The notes under the pieces were generated by a model, which worked only from the letters and a program-made list of their open reading frames with translations, made no database searches and was not told the origin of the DNA. A stretch of 64,000 nt of DNA from Eonycteris spelaea (lineage: Eukaryota > Chordata > Mammalia > Chiroptera > Pteropodidae): assembly GCA_003508835.1 (NCBI GenBank), contig PUFA01000003.1, positions 13,307,501 to 13,371,500 on the forward strand. The letters run 5' to 3'. Shown one piece after another: positions 45,756 to 57,800 of this stretch (the first letter of the stretch is position 1; every line of letters begins with the position of its first letter). The translations under genes were made by a program, and so were the position numbers.

Positions 45756-45935
45756 ATCAGTTTTTCACAAAATGAGGTCCCTGGATCACCTCAATTACTT
45801 TCACTTTGACTGCCTGTTTAACGTACAGATTTCTAGGTCCTGCCCCAGAACCTGATTCTGCTTTTTGACAAGATCCTAGGATAAGCCCTACGCATGCTAA
45901 AGCTTGGAAAACCATTGCTTTGATGATGAGAGTAA
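45756..45935. mobile_element. MER5-like hAT-Charlie element
   Basis: 'tgaggtccctggatcacctc', 'gtacagatttctaggtcctg', 'ccccagaacctgattctgct' and 'gcatgctaaagcttggaaaa' then 'ccattg' match the MER5 pattern (a central palindrome-like 'ggccccaccccagacct...' core with TIR-proximal 'caccaggtgattctgatgc' and 'gagaaccactg'). A non-autonomous fossil with no coding capacity; the termini are decayed. Confidence 0.72.
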
Positions 45936-46229
45936 AGCTGTATGGGGTCTTCGAAACCTCTTCTCCTCAGAGAGTAGCTGCATCTTGTGTCCTTTGAGCA
46001 CCTCAATCTTACAACCAAATATTGTTAAGAAAAACATTGAGAAGTGAAAATCAATATCACAAGGAGTTTTCCCTAAGAAGACTTAATGGGCAACCCATTG
46101 GATTTCAGCCTCAGACCATCACAGAGATTCTTGAAAGGAATTCCATGATTGTTTTCACTTTACTAATGGTCCATTAACACCAGTTTATTGATTTGAAGAA
46201 GTGTCAGCTTCTTGAAAAAAAAAATAAAA
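45936..46229. other. Unassigned sequence
   Basis: Nothing recognised. Confidence 0.4.
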
Positions 46230-46345
46230 CCCAGTCCTGGGTTTGTTGTGTATAGTCCCTGAGGCTTTGGGCAAAAAAATTGCTATGTATGTATGCCCCT
46301 TAGTTTCCTCACCTGTAAATTTAACTTGACAGTATTTGTCTGATT
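46230..46345 (+). repeat. Possible MIR SINE fragment, sense
   Basis: 'cagtcctgggtttgt', 'agtccctgaggctttgggca' and 'ccccttagtttcctcacctg' then 'taaattt' recall the MIR core ('gctgtgtgaccttgggcaag...cctcagtttcctcatctgtaaaat'). Confidence 0.42.
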
Positions 46346-49300
46346 TATGTTAACACAACTAGTGAACTGGATTACTTAACATACTGTAGTCTCAAATTAA
46401 TGATATTTCTAAATATTCCAGAAAAATTCAATAGGAGAATGCTATAAAATAATTTTGTAATATGCTATACAAATATAAGATAGAATGATTATTTCCATCC
46501 TCTCCACTTTATTCTAATATAGCTCTATATATTGACAAACCTAGTCCTAAATATTAGTTTAAAGGAAACTATTGGATCCTTTTTCCTATTAATGTTGCTT
46601 AAATGTTATTTTAAGGCCTTTTTTGTTTGTTTGTTTTTGGTTGTTTTCCTTAGAAGCAGAGGGGCTTCTATTCACTGTAGTTATTTGCTTGATAGCTTGT
46701 CAAAAACAAAGTTGGATTACTGAGAAAGTCAGTGTTGAGTAGAAGAAATTGAACTACCACAAAAGAATCATATTTTCTTTCAAACCAATCTTATATTTCT
46801 CTAGAAAAATTAGTATTAAAATTTTTGTCTCAAAATTTTGCCATTTACCTAAATAGTACTATTATTTAAAGATGCAAAGAAGCACAATGTGTAAATAATG
46901 GACCACAGGAAAAGAAACATATGATAAAAGACCACAAGGAGAGATGTGATAGTAGGCTAAGGAATTTGGTTAGTAGAAAACAAATTTTTTTATGCATCTC
47001 AAAAGATTACTTTATATAATTGGATTAAATTTTGGTGACATTTAAAATGTAAAGTCTCCCAGGACAATTACTATATTTTGTATTCTGCAGACTGTCTTGT
47101 AACACAACAGATTTTTCAATGAAGGTCTTTGACATTGGGTATAAATTTATGCTGAAAATAATTATCTCGGTTTAATTTAATCATTTTGTTTGATTTATCT
47201 TTTTAAAGAAATTCCCTAGGTATATTGTGTTGACCAAAAAAAGAGGGAAAAAAATCAATTCAATTGTGTTACCATGTTTCCTTCTCCTTTTTAACTTTAA
47301 ATTTAAATCTAGTAGAAGAATTCATAAAATTAGATAGCTATTGAGCCAAGTTGAACGACTAATACCCTCCAACCAAATGAGCCCTTGCTTGAGCCAGATT
47401 GGGAGATCCCTAAGTACTATACAGGATGTTCAACTGATTTCTCCCAATGCATTTTGGGTGACTTCTGAAGTACAAGTTCATGATCCTTAACACATCTATC
47501 CCTGAAAATGGAAAATGAGCAACTCAATCATACTCTCTGAATTGCCTTCTCCACATATAAACAACTTATAATTTAATTGATGAAAATAAGTTCAAGGATT
47601 TCAATTCAGAGGTGAAAACATAGTGGCATTCATATATTTAAGGGTGTTTGGCATTACTTTTAGGGAAGAAAATGGGAATAGCCCCTTCCTCCCTAAAAAG
47701 AACCAAGGATACCTTTATTTTATTTTATTTTATTTTATTATTTTATTTTTATTTATTATTTTTAAAATGTGCTATTGGAAATGAAGAGAAGAGATTAGTA
47801 GAATATTTCTGAATAAAGAAGAACACTGGAAGAAAGAGTCAATACTAGCCTTTTGATCAGGGACCCAACTTCTCAAAATGATATTGACTGACAGGGGTAT
47901 TACTTCTGTGTAAAATCCATCATATTTGAATTTGCTTGTACGCTTCCAAGTATTCCACATTTTTATTAAATAGAGTGCTTAAAAACAAACAAAAAATATG
48001 AATAGGGATATGAGACTTACAGAAATACAATTACATCTCTTTACAGTAAATATGACTTTTCTTCTTTTTATATACTTTTAAAGAACAAATATTAATGTTC
48101 TTAATATTTTTTATCCACTACATTAGTACAGCCTTAAAAATTAGAACCACTGAACCTGATATGTACATTTAATGCAATAAAACAACAACAAAAAATTATA
48201 TTATAATTTCAGAAGATCACAATTGGCAACAAATATATCAGTAATGTGGTTCAGGTAGGCTATTTTTTTTTCTATTTAATGAGGGTATAAGCTAAGCTTT
48301 AATTGCCCAAATTTCTAATAGGATTCTTAGCACAGAGGTGTCTATCAGAAGTGGACAGCCATAAGCAATTTGTTCCCAAGCCAAAAGAATAATTTGGCAA
48401 CCTAGTACTGTCATCATTGCTATTGCAGTTGGCTTTACAACCGCTTGCCAAAATTGCCAAAATGACCACCCTCTCTGGATACTGTTTTTGTTTTTGTTTT
48501 TGTTTTTACTGTAATTCACCAATCCTTATTACCTTGCTAAATCTCTTTCTATGCATTGTGCCATGTCTCTGGCTTAAAAAAAAAAAAAAAAAAGTAAGTA
48601 GTGTTATTTTGCAAATGGATAAAACACGAGACAGTATATATAGCCACAAATGTAGTAACTTTATAATTATAAAGCTCTAGAGGGAAGAACAAACTTCGAT
48701 TAACCATAATCTACTCTGGAGAGCTTTTAATTGCCAACTCCAGTGGAAATAAGTAGTGACATAAAAAAACGCTGCAATCTGAAATGGACATAAGTTTGGG
48801 TATTTATAAGAAAATTTCCACCTAGGAACATGTGAGATGTATGATAGTGTTGCCATCTGTAGTCATTAGAATATGGATTAGCTCTCTTGCTCTGTTTCTT
48901 TGTCAGCCCAGTGATCACAGAGATATTTGCTTCTCGGTTTCGTAAACTAGCTAATTATCATACTAAAAGTCTGAATCTCTAAAAGGACAATTGAAAAATC
49001 CATTCTAGAATTAGAGAGATAGATTTGTAAGGCAACATCCTTTTAAATCTTTCAGGATTGGAGGAGGAGGTTATAATCTTTCTTGACAAATGTATACTCT
49101 AAACTTCCACCCACATCCCCAAATACTCCCAGTGCTTCCAACATGCAATCATGAAGAAATAAACACACAATGACAGATTCTTTTATCTTACCTCTCCTTT
49201 CCCAAAGGAGAGAGGAGCTTTTTTAAATATATATATAAGACCTTTATACAATTGTATTCCAGCAGTCTACTCCAATAGTCAATGCAAGTTACTCATTTGT

Positions 49301-49479
49301 TTCTCTGCACATATTTAGAGCACAAACTGAATTAATATAATGATGAAATCCTGTCTATTTCAGTAAAGGCAAGCTTCGCTAATTGTGCATGAAAACAGAA
49401 AATTGCAGTCCTACTCCTGCAAAAACTTTCCAACAAAGATTTTAAAGAAATATATACAAATTATTCTGTTGATCTAACT
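46346..49479. other. Unassigned sequence with simple repeats
   Basis: No gene. Simple tracts: (TTTTA)n at 47713-47765, (TTTTTG)n at about 48485-48508 and an A run at about 48577-48593. The 87-codon frame at 48417-48680 crosses the last two and owes its Cys-Phe repeat to the TTTTTG units. No repeat family recognised. Confidence 0.45.
47713..47765. repeat. (TTTTA)n simple repeat
   Basis: TTTTA units, becoming TTTATT toward the right. No SINE body is recognisable beside it, so this is not clearly a retroposon tail. Confidence 0.88.
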
Positions 49480-49880
49480 GATTATTGGCAAAAACAAAGA
49501 GCTGATTGGTACACATTAGTCCATTAGGAGCTCTCGGATGCCATGGAACAGTAAGCTAGTGCAGCGCTCCAATGTTCAATCACAGCCTCCACAAAGGGCA
49601 GGTCTTTAAAGATCTGCAGGAGATTATGTCATCATTCTTTACTAGCCAAAGAAAGGCAACATTTTAGCCTAATTCTCCTGGGTATCTTCCCTTTGGATGA
49701 ACAAAATTGAGTCCAATTTAACTGCCCATTATGCTACCGTGCATAAATTGCTGTTTTTTTTCCCTCCACCTCCTCCTTACTCTCCTCCTCTGTGTTCAGC
49801 TAATTGCTTGGGAATATCATTATTAAAACCCAAATGAGAACTTGCCCACTTGGTCAACTCCCTCTGAATTCTCAAAACAC
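49480..49880. promoter_or_regulatory. Candidate conserved non-coding element
   Basis: Transposon-free, even-composition sequence. Features: 'ctgattggtac' (CCAAT-like, inverted), 'ttagtccattagg', CpGs in 'ctctcggatg' and 'gcagcgctcc', 'ttatgctaccgtgcataaat', 'cagctaattgcttggg' and a pyrimidine tract at 49753-49798. These fit a distal regulatory element but prove nothing alone. Short frames across it show no exon features. Confidence 0.3.
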
Positions 49881-52225
49881 CTGGGTAAAATACTACCTTC
49901 CCTACGTTTTACTTGAGATTCATTCTCAGGTTAGCTCTAAAGCAACTGTGACACTGAGTAACTGGAGGGTGGGAAGGTATCAGAGATACCTTCAGAAATA
50001 CTTGGCCCAAAATAACTTTGGATTTTCTTTATGGAACAAATATTTGATTGACTGAATAAGATTAACTAACAGTAATATTTGCATGCCTCCTGACATTAAC
50101 ACTGTGTTTGTCTTAGGTTGTGAGTGATGCCAAAGATGATAGTTCTTGTCTCAAGCAATATAATCTTATAGGACACACAATATCATATATTCAAAGTGTA
50201 AACTATTAAAGAAGACATCAAGTATTTTTCTTAAATTGGGCTGTATCAATCGATACTCAACTAATCACAGAAAAAAAAATAAGTAAAGTGTGAGAAGAAT
50301 CTAGATGGGTTAAAATTTCTGAGAAGCAACCAACTAAATATGAGACCTTGGCCATCACATACATCATTCAATTCTAGAAAATGAACTAAGTTAACTCTAA
50401 AATATCATCTACATCTCTTTTACAACACTTTATCATTTAAATTGTATAAGCTTTAAAAATGAAAGAATACTTAAATTTGGCATATTCACTTAAACTCTGC
50501 AAGTCCAATGTGATGTACTACTACACTTCTTGGGCTTATCAGAGATTGCTGGGATAAAAACACCCTACCTTTTGGGTGATATAGCATCCATCACTTAACA
50601 ATGTTTTTCTATGAATCCTTTGGCAGCATTGTTTCAGATCTATTCAGATCACCAAATCAGATACAGATAATATTTTGCTATCTGTCACATATATAAATCT
50701 CAAAACTGTCCCCTGGGTGCAACAGGCTAAGTCACCCATAATATGGTATGATAAATGGGTATTAATGTCTCTGAAGTTCTGTTGGGAATACTGTGATCAT
50801 TTATTATATGGACCTTCCAGTTTTCAGGAGCTCAAAAACGGAGCTTGTAGGGCAGATTTCTGGTTACTTGGGAGACATGGATTGTCCTAAAATAGTATTG
50901 CGTTTTAGGATTAGCACTGCCCCTAAAAGTTTATGTGGGTTTGTCCACAAGTCATTGTTACACAAATCATTGGAGACAATAGAGGGTTGGACTCTAGCTC
51001 TCCCTGTGGTAACTAGCTGAGTGAGATCAGTTAAAATCTTGCATCTAATGGCTTTAGGGTTCTTCCTTACAAAAAGCAATATCTGGAGAAAAATGTTTAG
51101 TTTTTTAATTTCTAAGATTACAATTTATTACTCTACCAACTTGATTTCTTACCATCCAATGGTGAAGCACTTTGCTTAAAAAAATATGTGAGGGTCTCTT
51201 TTGAAAGTGCTTTGAAATATATCAAAACTTGAAACAAATAAATTATATGTAAATAAAACATGTCACCAAGAGGATCTTCAAATGAAAATAAACTGAGAGT
51301 GAATTTCATACCTTTTATGGTACATGCATTCTCTATTTTTTTCTAGTTATTTTTATTGATAATTCTGACTTTAAAATAAAAATCCCCACTATAGTATAAG
51401 GATAATATTGTTTTTGACATCTAGTTCCACACTCTTCTCCCCTGTCCTGACACACACTGAACTTATTTGATAATTAATCAATTATCTGAAGGACACGGCT
51501 GACTTTTTAGTTATCTGAAAGATACTTTCTGCCTCGCTGGGCTTCTGCCTACATAGATACATTCTGACTGAGGCTACTCTGAAGCATCACGTGCTTACTT
51601 TCAGTTATCTCCTTCTCCGTGTAGAGGGTTAGTCTGTAACTCACAGAAAAACTACACTCTAGTCTACGATATATTTGAACTTAACACTTCTGGTTCCAAA
51701 CAGGACTTCACATTAAAGGGCTAAATAAATAATTTTGGCAAGAGCTTTATGTTGGCTAAAAGAAAGGAGTGACTGGAAATCAAAGGATAGCCAAAGTTTA
51801 CCTTTGAACTACAGAAATTGAACCTTGAAGACAATTTATGCATTAATCTATTTCTAATATGAGGAAATTACTACTTAAGGAAATAAATGTGACCTTATGT
51901 ATTTTTTGCCCTGCATCCTTTCAAAGGTACTCAGCATGACATTTCTTAGACAACTTATGAGATCTTTCCTTGCTAGAGCGACAAAGTCTCAAATATGGAG
52001 TTGATTAAATTTGATTTTGGTATTTGGGTCTTTCTTTTCAATGTACTTTCCACTTTTTCTTGCTTCTCTTTTTTGGGTCCCCTTTGAGTTCCTTATTGAC
52101 ATTTATAAGGCAATGTTATTTTAGGAGCCGGTTAAATGATGAATATGTCAAGCACTTCTACCTTTTGTTTTTTAAGGATTTTTTATTAACCCAAAAAGGA
52201 GAATTGCCTATAACAAGTGTTTGAA
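49881..52225. other. Unassigned sequence
   Basis: No gene or repeat recognised. The overlapping frames on both strands at 50675-51079 are not supported by any domain or splice context. Confidence 0.42.
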
Positions 52226-52406
52226 CTGTGGTTCTCAGCTGCAATTGTATGTAAGAATCACCTGGGGAGTTTTTAAAATCCCAGTGCTTATCCCAAACCT
52301 CAGACCAATTAAACCCAGGATGGGTGGTGGGACTCAGGCATCAGAACTTTATAAAACACCCCAGATGGTTGCAAAGTGCAAACAAGATTAAAAGTCACTC
52401 CACTGG
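52226..52406. mobile_element. MER5-like hAT-Charlie element
   Basis: Left end 'tgtggttctcagct' resembles the CAGTGGTTCTCAAC terminus. It is followed by 'gtaagaatcacctggggagt', 'ttttaaaatcccagtgctta', 'cctcagaccaatta' and 'gactcaggcatcagaacttt', the order of a MER5A-like element. The right terminus is decayed around 'agtcactccactg'. About 180 bp, the usual MER5 size. The 62-codon frame crossing it is incidental. Confidence 0.8.
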
Positions 52407-52639
52407 TGCCCATCTCTTAAGAAGAAAGGGCAATTATTCTGTCTCTTCAGTAATAGCACAGGGCTTTAGTCTACTCTGTATCTTTCACACACTGACAAAT
52501 CTTCACCCATGAAACAGTGTAACCAAATAGACAGAACAGTCTGAACAATCTTTCTATAGAATTCCTAAATATTTTATTCGAAGTCATTTTCAAATTGACA
52601 AAACAGGCTTTGCCCAAGTTATTTAGACCCAGGAAGAAC
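52407..52639. other. Unassigned sequence
   Basis: Nothing recognised. Confidence 0.4.
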
Positions 52640-53000
52640 ACTAATGTTGATCAGGCGTGGGGGATTTGAGTCCACCGAAAAAGGAGAGCTTTTAAATCTG
52701 CCTCCATATCACACACTTTCGTGTTAATTTACCTCCTATCGGTATAACTTTGGGCTATTTCGACTCCTAAACACCCCTCAGAATTTTAATTGGTCCATTT
52801 GTAACCTAAATATCATCTGAGAACATAGTTTGCTCTTGCTTATCAATACGGCCGAGCCAAACGGTACATTTTTGTTTGTATTTAGTTCACACCCTGCTAT
52901 TTCAGCATATGTTTCATAATCAAATGGTGCCCCACACAGCCTCACAGGTAAATAGAAATCTTTGGTGTCAGCTGCACATGAAATCATTCACTTTAAGGTA
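52640..53000. promoter_or_regulatory. Candidate conserved element with retained CpGs
   Basis: At least seven CpGs survive between 52657 and 52862 (in 'aggcgtg', 'caccgaa', 'ttcgtg', 'atcggt', 'ttcgac', 'acggccgag', 'aacggt'), although this window is otherwise strongly CpG-depleted. No transposon match. Contains 'gtgttaatttacc', 'attttaattggtcc' and 'gcttatcaatacgg'. A 69-codon minus frame (52778-52987) exists, so a short exon is an alternative. CpG survival points to constraint or germline hypomethylation. Confidence 0.35.
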
Positions 53001-53689
53001 TTCATATCCTGATCCATGAATCCCAAACAATGAACAGGTTTGAGTTTATCAGCAGGCAGTCTTGCCAAGGGGTCTGCAAGAATAACCAAATGGAAACCAG
53101 CAGACGATTCAGGAACACCTGTCTGACACTTCTGTTCTTGGTTGCTTGCCCAAGTCAACCATTTTGAAAGAGGGAGTATAAGCTACAATTAGATCTCAAG
53201 ATTTGACATGGTTGTTGAATTGTAATGGAAAGCCATATGCCTCCTCAATTTGAGGGGAAATCATGTTGTGCTGAATTATATAGTGCTTGTTTTATCCTGA
53301 TTTCCACAGAACTAGTAAACTGTACTCACTTTAACATGTTCATCCGTTTCTTTGAAGATATTTGAATGAATTTTATGATCTACTCTTTAAAGTAGACACC
53401 TGCCTCTCTGTTAAAGCAAAATCTATCATATATTTTTTGAAAATCACTAAATTATAGTTAGAATACTATATTTGAGGAATGACTCATGTGGCTGTCGAGC
53501 TATACTATAAAAGAGATCAGAAATTTCAAACAAGCACTATGTCCAAATGGAATACAAAATTTTTTCCCCCTATGTTGTTTGTTTGACTCCTATCCTTCTA
53601 TCCAATGAAAAGATTGTCTCCATGAAGGAATTAAAATCTAAGGTACAACTGCTTTTCTATTTCCAAAAAGATATCTTTCCTAGCACACC
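53001..53689. other. Unassigned sequence
   Basis: No gene supported. The 91-codon frame at 53547-53822 runs into the LTR that follows and has no protein features. Confidence 0.4.
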
Positions 53690-54020
53690 TTCAACTACTC
53701 CTCCCCCAAGTTTAGTCGTAAACACATCCTTAGTGACCTTGGTGGAAGACACAGCACTTCAAATATTCCATCTGCTTCCCTTCATTTCCCATGGTACTTT
53801 GCCTTTAACAGAGGCCATGTGACTATTTCTCGCCAATGAATTAAAAGAAATTGATATGTATTGCTTCTGACTAAGACAGTCAAAAACAAGTGTGCAACCT
53901 TTATCTCTGTTATTCTGCCATACTAATCTAAAAAAACCCAAGCTCTGAATAGCATAAACTATAGGACAGAGAACTACCCTACCCACATCAGAGTGTGATG
54001 CGAGGGACATGTAGAACTTA
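53690..54020 (+). mobile_element. Old MLT1-type LTR, sense
   Basis: 'tggtggaagacacagcactt', 'gaggccatgtgactatttct', 'cgccaatgaattaaaagaaa', 'ttgatatgtattgcttctga' and 'tgatgcgagggacatgtag' match the sense form of the LTR family seen antisense at 17485-17805. The 3' end is lost after 'gacatgtag'. Confidence 0.55.
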
Positions 54021-54714
54021 CTATGTTATTGCAATTCTAAGTTTTGTGTATTATGCAAATAATGTTAATTATAGGAACTAGTGAAACTTTCCTGCCTCAC
54101 AAACTAAGATCCACACTAAAATTTGTTGCTTTCAAAATGTAATGACATTTTTAATCCTCTATATGATGAACTGTAGCCTCATGCCAGTGCTTGCCTTGCT
54201 TTCCTTTTCACTTCCTTTCAGTATATACAGTAGGGAGCAGATTCAATATTTGCAAAGGGTCTAATTGAAATCCAGGATAGCATTGTTTTTTTTAATTCCA
54301 AAAAAAAGTATCACACACGTAGTAGATGCTCAAAAAATGTGACGGGAAGATGAATGGATGGAGAAACAGAAGAGCATTCGCATTTCAATAGAAAATTTCT
54401 AGTAAAACCAGACCAGCAATTTGTTTTTCTAGAAATAAGAAACCCTAGACCCTGAGTATTGAAGGGGCTTTCCCTTTCAAACACCTACTCATTTATTAAT
54501 TTTGAAATCAATTCCAATTGATTTCAGTAGGATTAACCTGAAGGCAATTTTAGGTACAAGGACATCTTGAGGCATTTAAAATTGAATGTGATTCACTCAG
54601 TATTCTTCTGGACTCTCTACCATAAATGTTCAAATTAAATATAAAAATGTTGGACAATATTTAAAGGATAATATTTAGGGTACAGGAATAGAAGGTGGAG
54701 AAAGAATAAATGGG
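54021..54714. other. Unassigned sequence with possible L2 tail and palindrome
   Basis: 'cacacgtagtagatgctcaa' followed by 'aaaatgtg' (about 54313-54341) recalls the L2 3' end ('cacatagtaggtgctcaataaatgt') and is a weak L2 candidate. A palindrome at 54503-54526 is listed separately. No gene. Confidence 0.38.
54503..54526. repeat. 11-bp inverted repeat, 2-nt spacer
   Basis: tgaaatcaatt, CC, aattgatttca: arms are exactly complementary. Each arm holds a TGATTT/AATCA core resembling PBX/homeodomain half-sites, but this could be chance. Confidence 0.88.
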
Positions 54715-54895
54715 AAGTCAGAAAATCTTGGGTTCAAAATTGGTGCTTAATATTTCTTACTTCTATAAATTTAGTGAATTAATTCACTATATTCCAGGTT
54801 TCTCTTCTGTAAATAGCAATAATGAAAAGTTATTTGAAAGTTTGTGTAGAAATAAAATATTAAAGAGTAAAATCCCTAGACCTTAGTAGGAAAAC
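54715..54895 (+). repeat. Possible MIR SINE, sense
   Basis: 'aagtcagaaaatcttgggtt' then 'caaaattg', 'ttctcttctgtaaatagcaa' then 'taatgaaaag', and 'agaaataaaatattaaagag' approximate the MIR order ('gtcagacagacctgggttcgaatcc', 'tcatctgtaaaatggggataat', 'aggattaaatgag'). Confidence 0.42.
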
Positions 54896-57800
54896 TCTCT
54901 ATATAGTAAAAGTTACCACCCTCTCAAGCAATAATGGGTAGTAGAAGTTAAAATCTGTAGTATTATATTCAATTTTGTTTTTTCATGCTATTGGTCAGAA
55001 CTACTTTTGTTTTATTTTCTCCCAAACTATCTAATATATTGAAAGACCATCTTCTCCACATTCCTCCACCTCTGTCCCCAAGCTATGATCAAGAGCAATT
55101 GGACACAATAACTTTACCCCAGAGATGGTACAGTCGGTAATAAGAAGATTAGCTCTTTTCCAGGGCTGTGTCTTGAAATGCAATCATTCATCATTTTTTA
55201 GTTGGAACTGTATCTTCCATTAGACAACTGTAACTCACTATCTCTTAGACTAGACTATCTGTGACTGTTTAGTAAGATCACATTATAGTTATGCCCAAAT
55301 TAAAATGAACCTGTTACTTCTTCAATCATAGTAGGAATTTAATATATAGCAAGGGACCTCCAAAAGGATCTAACTTTACTCAAAATTCAATCAGATGCAT
55401 TTTTTACATTATTTCCCAGATATTTATGGCTGACATCTCCAAAACCCTTGGAAAGAACTTTTAGGTGGCAATGCTGATAGTGATTCTAAGAGAACATACC
55501 TTTCTAAGCATGAGGTGTGATCTCCAGCTGTTTCCAAAATCATATATCTTCAACCTGCCAGAATGTTTGATTCCATGAAAAGATGAAGAGAACCTCATGT
55601 CCAACTCTGTAACAAATTTTGTCTTCTGATCCAAGACATCATGTTTGTGGCAGTCTGAGTCCATTATTAACATAATTAATGTTTGTTTATTTGCCTTATC
55701 CCTCTAATTATAACTCACCAAAATGGTTAGATAGAGAGCAGAAGTGATGTCGTATTCCTGATACAAGGTACCAAAACCCGAATCCCTGCTCAACAGATCA
55801 AATGTCCTATTGGATCTCTCAACTCAAGGTACACACTGATTCTCACAGAAGAAAGAGAAGCTGAGAAAGTCACCTACTTAGAAAGACTAGGAATGAAAGT
55901 TGCCTTATACATAGGGAGATATTTGATTTTCCATATATTCTCCCAGCAAGTTTCCATTTGTAGCCAGGAAGAACAAAGACTGAAGTAGAAAAGAACAGCA
56001 CTGGCAGTACACGATAGTCTGTCTACTCTATCCCATTGGGAAGAGAGGAGAAATGAACATATGAGTACCTTCAGTTCCTGAAAGAGAATTCTAGGTATAA
56101 CCGAGTGTAGAAAATGTCTCAATGATAGGGAACAGCAGAGAATATTTTAGAAAGGCAAATAGCGATTGATTTGTCTCAAGGCCAGATCTGATCTGATATA
56201 TGGCTTTAAATAAATAGTAGTGTTGAACTTATTTTATAAGTCTGCTGCAATTACAGTGACAGGTATTGCTACAACTCTCTCTGGGTTCTGATAATGGTTC
56301 CCTTCCTTTGTTCCTTTGGGCTTAGCCTCTGAGTGCTTTGCCATTTCCTATTGATCTCTCTAAGCCCTACTCATGCCTTTGTGAATAATCCATTAATCTC
56401 TCCCAAATAACTCATTTTCTACCCTGACTGATATTGATACATTTACCATGTCCTTTCTTTGGAGCTTACTGTGTCACTCTGGATCTCACACTTGTTTGTT
56501 GCAAACGTGTTTTACACAAGCGTGTTCATCTGAGGGGACAAATGGGAGTTGAAATCCAACCCCAGCCCTCTCACCCAGGAGCACAGCTCCTCAGTCTGGA
56601 GTGGTGCATTTCAGTCACTTGCGAAGGGCCCTGTGCAGGCTAGCAATGGCACCAGGAACCTTGCTCAGCAAATAGAAAGGCTCAGTTTGTGGTGTCTTAC
56701 ATCTTAATGTTGACTGGACAACTTTCCTGATAGAAAAGAAAGCAGTACACATGAAGCATGACTGAGCTAGAATTTTTGCTAACGGTTAGTGAAAGAGACA
56801 AGGTTCTTCAGGAAGCAGAGGGGAGGAACTGTTAAGAAATATGTTGTCCTTGCCTTTCAAAGGACAAGGCATTTCTTTCCATGTACTTCATTCTCTTGAA
56901 ATAAAAGGATACCTGGTCTGGTTTTAAGTAATTGACAAAGCTTGTGGCAAATTGTCTACTAGGCCTCCTAACCTTTTCCTCAAAAAACTCAATGATATAC
57001 AGCCCACTTCTAAGTCATTTTCAAAGCTTGTGATAAGTATGTTTACTAAATCCCCCAATTTTCTTTCCTATAAAATTCATTTGTTAGTTATTCTTGTTTT
57101 CTATTCCCAGAGACATATGTCAGATAGCCAAATGCTTTATTTCTTACTGAAAAAGTTACTAAATATTACTTAGATGAATATATAGATTTTCTGCATTCCT
57201 TTTCTTCCCTGAACATTAAATAGAGATCATATCATGTGATTTTAAGAAAATTCCTCTGGATAAGGGCTGAGATTTTGTATGTTATTCCTCAGTACTCATG
57301 CAACGATTTTGACATCTTAAAGCCTAAAAATATAAGCATTGCATCCTCTACTGAGTGCTTCCAAATCTATCTTTAGTTTAAAATAATACACTCTACACTT
57401 GCCATTCTATTCGTCAAAGTGGATCACTTGCTTTACTCCTTAATAATTTAAAGTATTTTCTTACTTTTAAAATATAAATGCTTAACTTTTCAGATTTTTT
57501 TAAAATATTTAAAATTTTTGATGTGAGCATCTAATTCTTTAAATCCCCAGATGCAACCTTGCTTTACATGAAAACTTATAAAAACTGTGCTTCTCTAAGA
57601 CAGAACATGTTCTTTCCAAAGCCTTGTCAAAGATCTAATAATCCCTCAAGATTCAAAAATAAGTTTTGAATGATCAGAACTAATAGTAAAATCTATAATC
57701 TTTTCAATCTTTATAGTTAATTAAACATACTATTTTTGCTTGTATTTTTGACTTTTTCAGTTTATAGAAAGTTAAATATTTTTTAAGAAGTGATCAGAAA

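Noticed and set aside
48417..48680. Frame with a Cys-Phe repeat that looked like a small cysteine-rich protein
   Set aside because: The pattern is produced by TTTTTG units and an adjoining A run; there is no signal peptide or mature-peptide layout.
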